Positions 11,101 through 18,915 of a DNA stretch of 64,000 nucleotides are shown here, in pieces. Under the pieces are notes generated by a model. It was not told the origin of the DNA, did no database searches, and saw only the letters and a list, made by a program, of their open reading frames with translations. The DNA comes from Flavobacterium phragmitis (GTDB lineage Bacteria > Bacteroidota > Bacteroidia > Flavobacteriales > Flavobacteriaceae), in assembly GCF_900112575.1 (NCBI RefSeq), contig NZ_FOMH01000005.1:186001-250000 (forward strand). The letters run 5' to 3'. The translations under genes were made by a program, and so were the position numbers. Position 1 is the first letter of the stretch. Each line of letters begins with the position of its first letter.

Positions 11101-11157
11101 GGAGATTCTTATCCTTTATCTAGAATGGTAGTTCTAGGATTAAATGTATCTCTTTAA
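8131..11157 (+). CDS. SusC-like TonB-dependent outer-membrane glycan transporter (RagA family)
   Basis: Outer-membrane beta-barrel that imports oligosaccharides with its SusD partner, driven by TonB/ExbBD. A signal peptide (to about residue 22) is followed by a carboxypeptidase-regulatory-like domain (about 24-100, ITGKVTDNENLPLPGATILVKGT), the plug (about 105-225, with SIRIRGNNSLNFGGNPIFVIDG and ATALYGSRAANGVIVITTKKG) and a barrel ending in VVLGLNVSL. The length of 1008 residues is normal. The start is supported by the upstream promoter and leader. It is followed after 26 bp by susD. The substrate is inferred only from the neighbouring glycosidases. Confidence 0.95.
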   Translation: MRIAIRYLCFLVVMLCAGTLYSQTITGKVTDNENLPLPGATILVKGTKNSTVTDIDGSYKLLNVKSGSTLEFTFIGFNMQAVNANKSVINVSLIPNTQELNEVVIVGATMKKGDLTGAVSSVSGDKLREVPTPNVVQALQGRASGVYVQQSAVPGQAGSIRIRGNNSLNFGGNPIFVIDGLVTDGNFENINPDDIASMEVLKDASATALYGSRAANGVIVITTKKGSRSGEAKIQYDTWTGVSEFARNIPLMNAQQLFDLRVDAYANRYMDEHPGADRAAYINQIKSDGSTVFAPYELESYRTGKSYNWLDQVTRSGFQTNHNLSFSGGGEKGTYFVSFNYVDQEGLLKNSDFKRYNGKINLTQDLKSWLQFGTNTTFSRSKTNYQESSAFGVALGANPLLPIDPKATYLRYGEVFDQNLYNPIKSLDIINSSTRNRLTSSNFLSAKPVKGLDIRTTLSVDVIDQANFDYVPSYTGQSLRNSMNGEAHHYRYSQLNYQWDNTVTYSKVFAEKHDVSVMGGFSVMSNSGNSTDVRARGFVSDDLTYMALSGAYQKDNAQLGSNFTDYTNQSYFARANYTFDGKYNITGTIRRDGSSKFGPNNKWGTFPSIAGSWDIAKENFLSGFEKLSQLKFRIGYGIVGNQNVDAYRYFALYNAQVSNNSGTYVSDNYIDNFDLKWEKQKQFNIGLDAGFFRNRLTASANYFHINNDDLLMLRNMPVSSGYKYKLDNIGATTNEGIELELSGDIIKNKDFRWNVSANISSAKNKVTKLYGDATEIYSLGGYSNNEIQRTGNFFLGKSVNTVYVFQYDGIAQQGEDLSKVNYGSRTVQAGDIKIKDRNGDGVINDQDRYVVGDLNPDYYGGFSTDLNYKGFALNAVFAYSIGGKRPSGTYESYMNSGGMSAAHTDLLDRWTPTNTNTDVPRAYYGGGRYTLGETDKAIQDASFLRLNALTLSYTLQDKVAESVFLKNCRFYVTGSNLFIITKYKGYDPEGGDSYPLSRMVVLGLNVSL

Positions 11158-11183
11158 TCAAATTAATTCTAAAAATTATTTTT

Positions 11184-12716
11184 ATGAAAGCAAAAATTAT
11201 AGCCTTTATGGCCCTAACGATATTATCAGCTTCATGTTCTTCAGATTTTTTAGATCAAGAACCAAAAAGTTCTCTTACTGCTGCACAAGCATATGGTAGT
11301 TTAGGTAAAATAGAACCTGTTCTTTTAGGAGCGATAACAAATTGGAGAAATATGCAAAAAGACCGTGCTGGACTTTATACTTCTCTAGGTACAGACGAAG
11401 CGCAACAAGGAGCTTTGCAGGTAACTGGAGATGCAAACCAAGCGGGGCTAGATTTGTACAATGGTTTCCTAAGTCAGGAGAATCAGGCAATTGGACAATT
11501 ATGGAATGACAGATGGCCAGTAATTGAAGTAGCGGCGCAATCTATTAGAGCATTAGGAATTAATACCGAAGATGATAGTGCAAAACGCGATCTTTTGATG
11601 GGTGAAGCTAGTTTTTTAAGAGCAACATTAATGTTTGAACTTACACAATACTGGGGAGAAATACCGATTAATGATAAAGCAAAATCGGCAGAGTTTGGTT
11701 TAAAGCGTCAGCCTTTAGATTTGGTCTATTCTTATATAGTTGCCGATTTGGAAAGAGCAGTAGAAAAACTTCCTGTAAAACAAAGAAATCCTGCATTTCC
11801 TGCAAAAGGAGTAGCTCAAGCGCTTTTAGGAAAAGTATATCTATACGCACCAGAAGCATCAGGATACCGTGATTATAACAAAGCAAAAAAATGGTTTGAA
11901 GAAGTTATTAAATCTGGAAAATATAGCTTGCTGCCTAATTATGCAGATGTTTTTAGTCCAGATCATGCTAATTCTTCAGAATCTTTATACGAATGGCAGT
12001 ATAACAACAATTGGCCAGATAACAACCAGATACAATGGCAGACAGGTTCAAGAGTTTTGGCCAATATGGATCAATATGCCTATTTTGGAGGTTACGATCT
12101 TATTCTTCCTACTCAATATTGCTATAAAGACAAAACGGCTGGAGGATTATGGGAAGCTGGTGACACACGTAAAAATGCCAGTATCCGTTATGATTTTACT
12201 TATAAAGGAGTTACGCCAACACTTCCTGCAGGTTTTGGAGGAGATGAGCTGGATCCGCACATTAAAAAATACGAAGATATTCGTGTAGACGGAAAACAAT
12301 CATTTTGGAATTCAGGTAAAAATAAAGCGTATATAAGATATTCTGATGTATTGCTTAACTACGCAGAATGTTTAAATGAATTAGGAAGCACAACAGAAGC
12401 TGAAAGTTATGTGAATCAGGTTCGAACAAGAGCTTTTGGAGGAACATTGCCAGCAGGAATGGCTTGGAGCGGACTTTCTCAAGCTCAGTTTAGAGATCAG
12501 ATTCTAGATGAACGTATGCGCGAATTGGCTTTTGAAGGATGGAGAAGAATGGATCTTATTCGTACAGGAAAACTGGTAGAATTGGTTGGCGCTCGCAACA
12601 AATGGGCAAAACAAAACGGTACCATTGCAGCATTTCATAACCGTTATCCTATTCCAATTGGAGAGATTAAGCTTAACGATGAGATTGGCCCAGAGGATCA
12701 AAATCAGGGCTATTAA
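11184..12716 (+). CDS. SusD-like glycan-binding lipoprotein (RagB/SusD family)
   Basis: Surface lipoprotein that caps the SusC channel and binds glycan. The lipobox is LSASC with Cys18, followed by SSDFLDQEPKSS, a typical SusD beginning. The central helical TPR-like region (GEASFLRATLMFELTQYWGEIPI) and the C-terminal RagB/SusD segment (DERMRELAFEGWRRMDLIRTGKL, then FHNRYPIPIGEIKLN) are clear. Its 510-residue length is typical. It pairs with the SusC gene 26 bp upstream. Confidence 0.95.
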   Translation: MKAKIIAFMALTILSASCSSDFLDQEPKSSLTAAQAYGSLGKIEPVLLGAITNWRNMQKDRAGLYTSLGTDEAQQGALQVTGDANQAGLDLYNGFLSQENQAIGQLWNDRWPVIEVAAQSIRALGINTEDDSAKRDLLMGEASFLRATLMFELTQYWGEIPINDKAKSAEFGLKRQPLDLVYSYIVADLERAVEKLPVKQRNPAFPAKGVAQALLGKVYLYAPEASGYRDYNKAKKWFEEVIKSGKYSLLPNYADVFSPDHANSSESLYEWQYNNNWPDNNQIQWQTGSRVLANMDQYAYFGGYDLILPTQYCYKDKTAGGLWEAGDTRKNASIRYDFTYKGVTPTLPAGFGGDELDPHIKKYEDIRVDGKQSFWNSGKNKAYIRYSDVLLNYAECLNELGSTTEAESYVNQVRTRAFGGTLPAGMAWSGLSQAQFRDQILDERMRELAFEGWRRMDLIRTGKLVELVGARNKWAKQNGTIAAFHNRYPIPIGEIKLNDEIGPEDQNQGY

Positions 12717-12792
12717 TATCTAAAAAAAATTCAATAGTAATTTTTATTTTTTTGGTTCATGTGGTTCGGTTAATGCCACAGTTTTGATTTGT

Positions 12793-12865
12793 AATGCCAT
12801 TTTGGGTATAGGTAGTAACAGTACTGAGTTCTTCTGTTCGAAAAAGCTTATTCCAAAATGGCATT
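12793..12865 (+). other. 13-bp perfect inverted repeat upstream of the GH2 gene
   Basis: AATGCCATTTTGG (12793-12805) pairs exactly with CCAAAATGGCATT (12853-12865) around a 47-nt loop. It lies in the 194-bp gap between susD and the GH2 gene and ends 45 bp before the GH2 start. There is no T tract, so a simple intrinsic terminator is unlikely. A processing site, mRNA stabiliser or leader structure are possibilities. Confidence 0.55.
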
Positions 12866-12910
12866 CTTATTTCTTATAATTCAACAATTTTTAATCATTC
12901 AAATAACAGT

Positions 12911-15856
12911 ATGAAATTTTATACTTTTCAGGTTTATATCTATTTATTTGTTTTCAATGCCTTATCGTTCCATTTTTATGCCCAAAATAAAGTAAGCCTT
13001 AACTCTTCTGAGATTGTCTGGAAAATTAAGCCACAAGCAGAAATAGGAAAAGACAGCCTTAAAATGTTTGCTCCAAATTATGCCGATAGCGATTGGGTAA
13101 AAGCAGTAGTTCCAAGTACCATTTTTAATTCTTATGTCGTGAGCGGTCTGGAGAAAGACCCTAACTTTGGCGACAATATCTATCAAGTTGATAAATCCAA
13201 ATACGATCGCAATTTTTGGTATCGTTCTGAATTTACTATTCCAGAAAATTTTACCAAAGAAATCATCTGGCTCAATTTTGAAGGCATCAATCGTGAAGGA
13301 CAAATTTATCTTAACGGAAAAAAGTTAGCCGTTTTAAGCGGAATGATGCAACGCGGTAAATTTGATATTACAAAGCTTGTAAATCGTAAAGCAAAAAATG
13401 TCTTAAACATTTTAGTAAGCATTCCAAAACAGCCATTAAATAACTACGGAAGTCCAACTTACATTTCTAGCGCAGGATGGGATTGGATGCCTTATGTTCC
13501 TGGATTAAATTCTGGAATTACTGATGATGTTTTTTTAACCAATACTGATAAAGTCACAATTGAAGATCCATGGATTCATACCAATCTGCCAACAAACGCA
13601 AGAGCAGATCTGGAAATAAAAGTAGACTTAAAAAATGCATCTGGACAAAATCAGGAAGGAGTTCTTACGGGTGTAATTATGCCCGGAAATATTACTTTTT
13701 CTAAAAAAATAAGTTTAGATGCTGATGGAATCACGAATGTAAAATTGACAAAAGAACAGTTTCCGGAACTTTCCATTCAAAACCCGAGACTTTGGTGGCC
13801 AAACGGATATGGAGATCCTAATTTATATACTTGCCAGTTTACTTTCAAAATTGGAAATGTAGTTTCGGATAGTCAAAAGATAACTTTTGGCATTAAAAAA
13901 TATACTTACGATACAGAAGGCGGCGTTTTACATATTGCCATAAATGGGAAACGAGTTTTCTTAAAAGGAGGAAACTGGGGTATGAGCGAGTACATGCTTC
14001 GTTGCAGAGGTGAAGAATACGATCTTAAAGTAAAACTTCACAAAGAAATGAATTACAATATTATCCGTAATTGGTTGGGTTCAACAACAGATGAAGAGTT
14101 TTACGAAGCTTGTGACAAATACGGCATCATGGTTTGGGATGATTTTTGGCTAAATGCCAATCCGAATCTGCCATTGGATATTCATGTTTTCAACAGCAAT
14201 GTAATCGAGAAAATAAAACGAGTTAGAAATCACGCCAGTATTGCAATTTGGTGCGGAAATAATGAAGGTTTACCGCAGCCTCCGCTAAATGGTTGGATTG
14301 CCGAAAACATCAAAACGTTTGACAACAACGACAGATATTATCAGCCATGTTCGAATACAGGAAACTTGAGCGGGAGCGGACTTTGGGGCAATAAAGATCC
14401 GAGGTTTTATTTCACAAAATATCCAGAACCTTATGCGGGAACAGGCGACGGTCCAAGTTGGGGATTAAGATCTGAAATTGGTACAGCCGTTTTCCCTAAT
14501 ATCGAAAGTTTTAAAAAGTTTATTCCAGAAAAAGACTGGTGGCCAAGAAACGATATGTGGGACAAACATTTCTTTGGACAAAAAGCATTTAATGCCACGC
14601 CAGACAATTATGATAAAAGCATCACAGAACGTTACGGCAAACCGAATAATCTGGAAGAATACACCCGAAAAGCACAATTATTAAACATAGAAACCAACAA
14701 AGCCATGTACGAGGGCTGGCTGGATCATATGTGGGAAGACGCTTCGGGAATTATGATCTGGATGAGCCAATCTTCTTATCCAAGTATGGTTTGGCAAACT
14801 TACGATTACTATTATGATTTAACGGGAGCTTATTGGGGAGTAAAATCGGCTTGTGAGCCTATGCACATTCAGTGGAGTCCTGTAGACAATTCGGTAAAAG
14901 TAATCAATACAACAGGAACCGATTTTAAAAACCTAAAAGCAGAAGCTTCTGTATATAATTTAGACGGTAAAGAAATAGCAAAATTCAAACAAAATACAAT
15001 TGTAGATTCTTATTCGAATACTGCGACAGAAAGCTTTGTGATTCCGTTTTATTCCAATCAGAAAGATTTGGCTTTTCAAAAAAATGTTACCGCATCCTCT
15101 ACCGATGGAGGAAATACCAGAGATGTTGCAGACGGAGATTCAAACACGCGCTGGGCAAGTAATTCGACAGATAATGAATGGATTTATGTAGATCTTGAAA
15201 AAGAATTCATTATCAATCGAGTAGTTTTAAATTGGGAAAATGCCTTTGGAAAAGAATACAAAATTCAAATTAGTTCTGATGCCAAAAACTGGACAGATGT
15301 AAGCGTGATTAAAGACGGAAAACAAGGACTGCAAACTATTTCATTTGATGAAACAAAAGGACGTTATGTTCGAATGTTAGGTATAAAACGTGGTTCTGGC
15401 TGGGGATATTCATTATACGATTTTAAAATTTTCGGAGCAGAAACCAATATTGATAATTCCGATTTAAGTCCGGTTCATTTCATCCGATTAAAATTAAAAG
15501 ATGCCAATAGCAAATTAATCAGCGAGAACTTCTATTGGAGAGGAACCAATATGAAAGATTTTACAGATTTGAATAAACTCCCAAAAACTAAAGTAAATGT
15601 TTCCAGCAAAGTGGTAAAACAAAATGGAAAATATGTGATAAAAGCCAAAGTTTCAAGTCCGTCTAGAATTGCTTTCGGAATTCATGTGCAACCAATAAAT
15701 GATAAGTCAGGAACTCAGATTTTACCAGCAATTATCAGTGACAGTTATTTTACTTTATTGAAAGGCGAAAGCAAAGAAGTAAGAATAGAATTTGAAGAAT
15801 CGGCATTAAAAAATGGAGAAAAACCAGTAATAAAAGCCGTACCATACAACAACTAA
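12911..15856 (+). CDS. GH2 beta-glycosidase of the exo-glucosaminidase/beta-mannosidase branch with an inserted F5/8-type (CBM32-like) domain
   Basis: Secreted retaining beta-glycosidase. A signal peptide precedes the GH2 sugar-binding domain (about 50-200), the immunoglobulin-like domain (about 205-320) and the TIM barrel. The acid/base region is SIAIWCGNNEG; a candidate nucleophile is the Glu in GLRSEIGTA. KAMYEGWLDHMWEDASGIMIWMSQSSYPSMVWQ and ACEPMHIQWS resemble bacterial exo-beta-glucosaminidases and plant glycoprotein endo-beta-mannosidases more than LacZ. About residues 715-850 form a discoidin/F5-8C module (VTASSTDGGNTRDVADGDSN, DLEKEF, GRYVRMLGIKRGSGWGYSLYDFKIFG) inserted in the C-terminal beta domains. 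With GH92 and GH95 nearby, beta-mannosidase activity is more plausible than chitosan hydrolysis, but this is inference. Confidence 0.85.
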   Translation: MKFYTFQVYIYLFVFNALSFHFYAQNKVSLNSSEIVWKIKPQAEIGKDSLKMFAPNYADSDWVKAVVPSTIFNSYVVSGLEKDPNFGDNIYQVDKSKYDRNFWYRSEFTIPENFTKEIIWLNFEGINREGQIYLNGKKLAVLSGMMQRGKFDITKLVNRKAKNVLNILVSIPKQPLNNYGSPTYISSAGWDWMPYVPGLNSGITDDVFLTNTDKVTIEDPWIHTNLPTNARADLEIKVDLKNASGQNQEGVLTGVIMPGNITFSKKISLDADGITNVKLTKEQFPELSIQNPRLWWPNGYGDPNLYTCQFTFKIGNVVSDSQKITFGIKKYTYDTEGGVLHIAINGKRVFLKGGNWGMSEYMLRCRGEEYDLKVKLHKEMNYNIIRNWLGSTTDEEFYEACDKYGIMVWDDFWLNANPNLPLDIHVFNSNVIEKIKRVRNHASIAIWCGNNEGLPQPPLNGWIAENIKTFDNNDRYYQPCSNTGNLSGSGLWGNKDPRFYFTKYPEPYAGTGDGPSWGLRSEIGTAVFPNIESFKKFIPEKDWWPRNDMWDKHFFGQKAFNATPDNYDKSITERYGKPNNLEEYTRKAQLLNIETNKAMYEGWLDHMWEDASGIMIWMSQSSYPSMVWQTYDYYYDLTGAYWGVKSACEPMHIQWSPVDNSVKVINTTGTDFKNLKAEASVYNLDGKEIAKFKQNTIVDSYSNTATESFVIPFYSNQKDLAFQKNVTASSTDGGNTRDVADGDSNTRWASNSTDNEWIYVDLEKEFIINRVVLNWENAFGKEYKIQISSDAKNWTDVSVIKDGKQGLQTISFDETKGRYVRMLGIKRGSGWGYSLYDFKIFGAETNIDNSDLSPVHFIRLKLKDANSKLISENFYWRGTNMKDFTDLNKLPKTKVNVSSKVVKQNGKYVIKAKVSSPSRIAFGIHVQPINDKSGTQILPAIISDSYFTLLKGESKEVRIEFEESALKNGEKPVIKAVPYNN

Positions 15857-15870
15857 ATGGAGAAATCTAT

Positions 15871-15897
15871 CCTAACAGGTTTCCAAAACCTGTTAGG
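15871..15897. repeat. Dispersed palindrome (CCTAACAGGTTT type)
   Basis: CCTAACAGGTTT (15871-15882) pairs perfectly with AAACCTGTTAGG (15886-15897) around a 3-nt loop, 14 bp after the GH2 stop. It could serve as a transcript 3' end or stabiliser, but no U tract follows. Confidence 0.75.
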
Positions 15898-15991
15898 TAT
15901 GTTTTAAAAAATTTCAAGATAAAAAACATCCTGGGAGGAAAAGTTCTTTTGACAGCAGAGAATATTTATAGATAGATGTTTTATCTGAAAA

Positions 15992-16101
15992 GCCCCAGCG
16001 GGGCAATATATTTATAGCATTTCAGTAAGAGAAATGAAAAAAAGCTCCAGAGGAGCGACATGTAACATAGATTGTAAAAAAAATATGTCACTCCTCTGGA
16101 G
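15992..16101. repeat. Composite hairpin cluster between the GH2 and GH95 genes
   Basis: A small hairpin GCCCC-AGC-GGGGC (15992-16004) is followed by a 17-nt inverted pair, CTCCAGAGGAGCGACAT (16045-16061) against ATGTCACTCCTCTGGAG (16085-16101), with one mismatch. The left arm is also itself a hairpin (GCTCC-AGA-GGAGC). The rest of the 429-bp gap contains a segment AAATCCGTGTAATCTGTGG (16252-16270) that resembles one at 21339-21356. No gene is visible in the gap. Confidence 0.7.
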
Positions 16102-16285
16102 TTTTATATTGCAGACGTCTATTCTAATACTATAAATATTTAGCTTCTCTGAAGCTTACCAAAAAAGAGAAATTCTTTTGGATGAACATTTAAATTATTA
16201 CGTTCTAAATAAAATCAATAAAAATTTATCACAGATAAAAAAAATCATTTAAATCCGTGTAATCTGTGGCAAAAACAATAAAACC

Positions 16286-18625
16286 ATGAATATCAAAAAA
16301 ATCAAAGCTCTGTTTTTTACACTAATACCACTTTTGGGTTATTCGCAAAATAATCCTTTGGCGTTATGGTATACAAAACCTGCTTCACAATGGGAAGAAA
16401 CGCTACCCTTAGGAAATGGCCGTTTAGGAATTATGCCCGATGGCGGAATTGAATCCGAAAAATTAGTCCTAAACGATATTACTTTATGGAGCGGATCTCC
16501 ACAAGATGCTAACAATTATAAAGCCTATACTTTTCTGCCTCAGATAAGAGAATTGTTATTGGCTAATAAAAACAGCGATGCCGAAAAATTGATTAATGAT
16601 AATTTCGTCTGTACAGGGCCAGGTTCAGGAAGCGGAGATGGTGCAAACGTACAATTTGGATGTTATCAGGTTTTAGGAAATATGACATTGAATTTTGATT
16701 ATAAAACCAAATCAAAAGCGACCAATTATTCACGAAATCTGGATTTACAAACCGCTTTAGCCTCAACACAGTTTACGATTGACGGCGTAACGTATAAAAG
16801 AGAATATTTTGCCGGATTTGGAGACGATATACTGTTTGTAAAGCTAAGTTCCAGCAAAAAAGGAAAACTCAATTTTACCGTTCACTTAGACAGACCGGAA
16901 CATTTCAAAACAATCAACGACAGTAATAATTCCTTAGTGATGACAGGTCAGTTAAACAACGGAATTGACGGAAAAGGAATGAAATATAAAGCCAAAGTAA
17001 AAGCCAAAACGACAGACGGAACAGCTTTATATACCAATAATACAATCGAAATTAAAAATGCTACAGAAGTAGTGCTTTACATTTCGGCGGGAACCAATTT
17101 CAAAGATCAAAATTTCGAATCTGCAGTAGATAAAACTTTGGATGCTGCTTTGCAGAAAAAGTTTCAGAATCAGAAGAAAAAACATATCGAAAACTATCAA
17201 AAATTATTCAATCGTGTAGCATTGAATTTTGGAAAATCAACAAAAAATGCATTGCCAACAAACGAACGTTTGGATGCTTTTATGAAAGACCCTGATTCCG
17301 ATACTGCACTTCCTGTTTTATTTTATCAATATGGTCGTTATTTAAGTATCAGCAGTACGAGAGTAGGATTGCTTCCTCCAAATTTACAAGGGTTATGGGC
17401 GCATCAAGTACAAACTCCTTGGAACGGAGATTATCATTTGGATGTGAATGTACAGATGAATCATTGGGCGTTGGAAACAGCCAATTTATCTGAATTGAAT
17501 CTGCCTTTAAAAGATTTGGTTAAAGAAATGGTGCCTTACGGCGAAAAAACAGCAAAAGCCTATTACAATGCAGACGGCTGGGTAGCTCACGTAATTACCA
17601 ATGTCTGGGGATTTACAGAACCAGGTGAAAGCGCCTCTTGGGGAATTGCAAAAGCGGGTTCGGGCTGGTTGTGCAATAATTTATGGAATCATTATTTGTA
17701 CACGAATGATCAGGCTTATTTAGCCGAAATTTATCCAATCATAAAAGGCGCTGCACAGTTTTACAACAGCATGCTGGTAAAAGATCCGGAAACAGGCTGG
17801 CTGGTAACTTCGCCATCTGTGTCGCCTGAGAATTCATTTTTCATGGAAAACGGTCAGGATGCTCATGTATGTATGGGGCCAACAATAGACAATCAGATTG
17901 TTCGTGAATTGTTTAATAATGTGATTAATGCATCTGCAAAATTAGGATTGGATAATGACTTAAGAATCGAACTGGAAAAACGATTAAAATTATTACCGCC
18001 ATCAGGAATAATTTCGCCTGACGGAAGAATTCAGGAATGGTTAAAACCATATAAAGAACCAGACCCGCAACACCGTCACGTTTCTCATTTGTACGGACTC
18101 TATCCGGCACCTTTGATTACACCAGAAAGTACGCCCGATCTTGCTGAAGCGGCTAAGAAAACACTGGAAGTAAGAGGAGATGATGGACCAAGCTGGTCAA
18201 TTGCCTATAAAATGCTTTTTTGGTCGCGTTTGAAAGAAGGCAATCGAGCTTATAAATTATTTAAAACCATTTTGAGACCAACTTTAGCCACCAATATCAA
18301 TTATGGAGCAGGAGGAGGAGTTTATCCAAATTTACTTTCTGCTGGTCCGCCTTTCCAAATCGATGGTAATTTTGGAGCTACAGCAGGAATTGGTGAAATG
18401 CTGATACAAAGCCACGCTGGATTTATCGAATTATTGCCTGCAATGCCAGATGCTTGGTTAAAAGAAGGAGAAGTAAAAGGACTTAAAGCTGAAGGAAACT
18501 TTACTATAAACATCAAATGGGATAAAGGTAAAGTGACGAAATATGAAATTTTATCTCCTACACCAACAAAAGTGAAAGTAAAAGTAAACGGCGAATTAAA
18601 AGAAATCACTTCATCTAAATTATAA
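16286..18625 (+). CDS. GH95 alpha-L-fucosidase / alpha-L-galactosidase
   Basis: Secreted inverting glycosidase. A signal peptide ends near residue 21 (GYSQ). The N-terminal beta domain starts with the family-typical LWYTKPASQWEETLPLGNGRLGIMPDG pattern and LNDITLWSG. In the (alpha/alpha)6 barrel, the Asn pair of DVNVQMNHW activates water, SPSVSPENSF carries the expected catalytic Glu, and QIDGNFGATAGIGEMLIQSH carries the conserved Asp. All are as in characterised GH95 enzymes. The length of 779 residues fits. GH95 enzymes remove alpha-1,2-fucose or alpha-L-galactose; specificity cannot be decided from sequence alone. Confidence 0.93.
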   Translation: MNIKKIKALFFTLIPLLGYSQNNPLALWYTKPASQWEETLPLGNGRLGIMPDGGIESEKLVLNDITLWSGSPQDANNYKAYTFLPQIRELLLANKNSDAEKLINDNFVCTGPGSGSGDGANVQFGCYQVLGNMTLNFDYKTKSKATNYSRNLDLQTALASTQFTIDGVTYKREYFAGFGDDILFVKLSSSKKGKLNFTVHLDRPEHFKTINDSNNSLVMTGQLNNGIDGKGMKYKAKVKAKTTDGTALYTNNTIEIKNATEVVLYISAGTNFKDQNFESAVDKTLDAALQKKFQNQKKKHIENYQKLFNRVALNFGKSTKNALPTNERLDAFMKDPDSDTALPVLFYQYGRYLSISSTRVGLLPPNLQGLWAHQVQTPWNGDYHLDVNVQMNHWALETANLSELNLPLKDLVKEMVPYGEKTAKAYYNADGWVAHVITNVWGFTEPGESASWGIAKAGSGWLCNNLWNHYLYTNDQAYLAEIYPIIKGAAQFYNSMLVKDPETGWLVTSPSVSPENSFFMENGQDAHVCMGPTIDNQIVRELFNNVINASAKLGLDNDLRIELEKRLKLLPPSGIISPDGRIQEWLKPYKEPDPQHRHVSHLYGLYPAPLITPESTPDLAEAAKKTLEVRGDDGPSWSIAYKMLFWSRLKEGNRAYKLFKTILRPTLATNINYGAGGGVYPNLLSAGPPFQIDGNFGATAGIGEMLIQSHAGFIELLPAMPDAWLKEGEVKGLKAEGNFTINIKWDKGKVTKYEILSPTPTKVKVKVNGELKEITSSKL

Positions 18626-18639
18626 GTTCGAGTAGTAAT

Positions 18640-18725
18640 CCTGCAAGGTTTCAAAAACTTTGCAGGTTTTATATTTTAAGTTGTGCTAAAAACTACACCT
18701 ACAAAGGTTTTGAAAACCTTGCAGG
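18640..18725. repeat. Two tandemly placed palindromes of the CCTGCAAGGTTT family
   Basis: The first, 18640-18666, has arms CCTGCAAGGTTT and AAACTTTGCAGG (one G-U pair). The second, 18698-18725, has arms beginning CCTACAAAGG and ending CCTTGCAGG. They lie just after the GH95 stop. Confidence 0.75.
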
Positions 18726-18741
18726 AGCCAAACAGTAATAT

Positions 18742-18873
18742 GAATTGCCTCCAGCTTTAGCTGGAGGTTTAAAAAGTCTATCAGATAGGGCTTTAGCCAA
18801 AATCTCGATGTTTTGGCTAAAGCCCTAATAGGATCTAATCTCAAGAACCTACAGCTAAAGCTGTAGGCAATTC
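18742..18873. repeat. Nested palindromic element (cloverleaf-like)
   Basis: The outer arms, 18742-18769 and 18846-18873, are inverted copies matching at 26 of 28 positions. Each arm is itself a palindrome (CCTCCAGC/GCTGGAGG and CCTACAGC/GCTGTAGG). The inner arms AGGGCTTTAGCCAAAA (18787-18802) and TTTTGGCTAAAGCCCT (18811-18826) are a perfect 16-bp pair with an 8-nt loop. The element fills most of the gap between the GH95 and GH92 genes. Confidence 0.85.
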
Positions 18874-18915
18874 AAAAAATAATGAAATCATATTTCATAA
18901 AATCTTTATCTTAAA

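Noticed and set aside
11869-12288. 139-codon plus-strand frame inside the first susD
   Set aside because: It lies out of frame within a clearly conserved RagB/SusD gene; a shadow.
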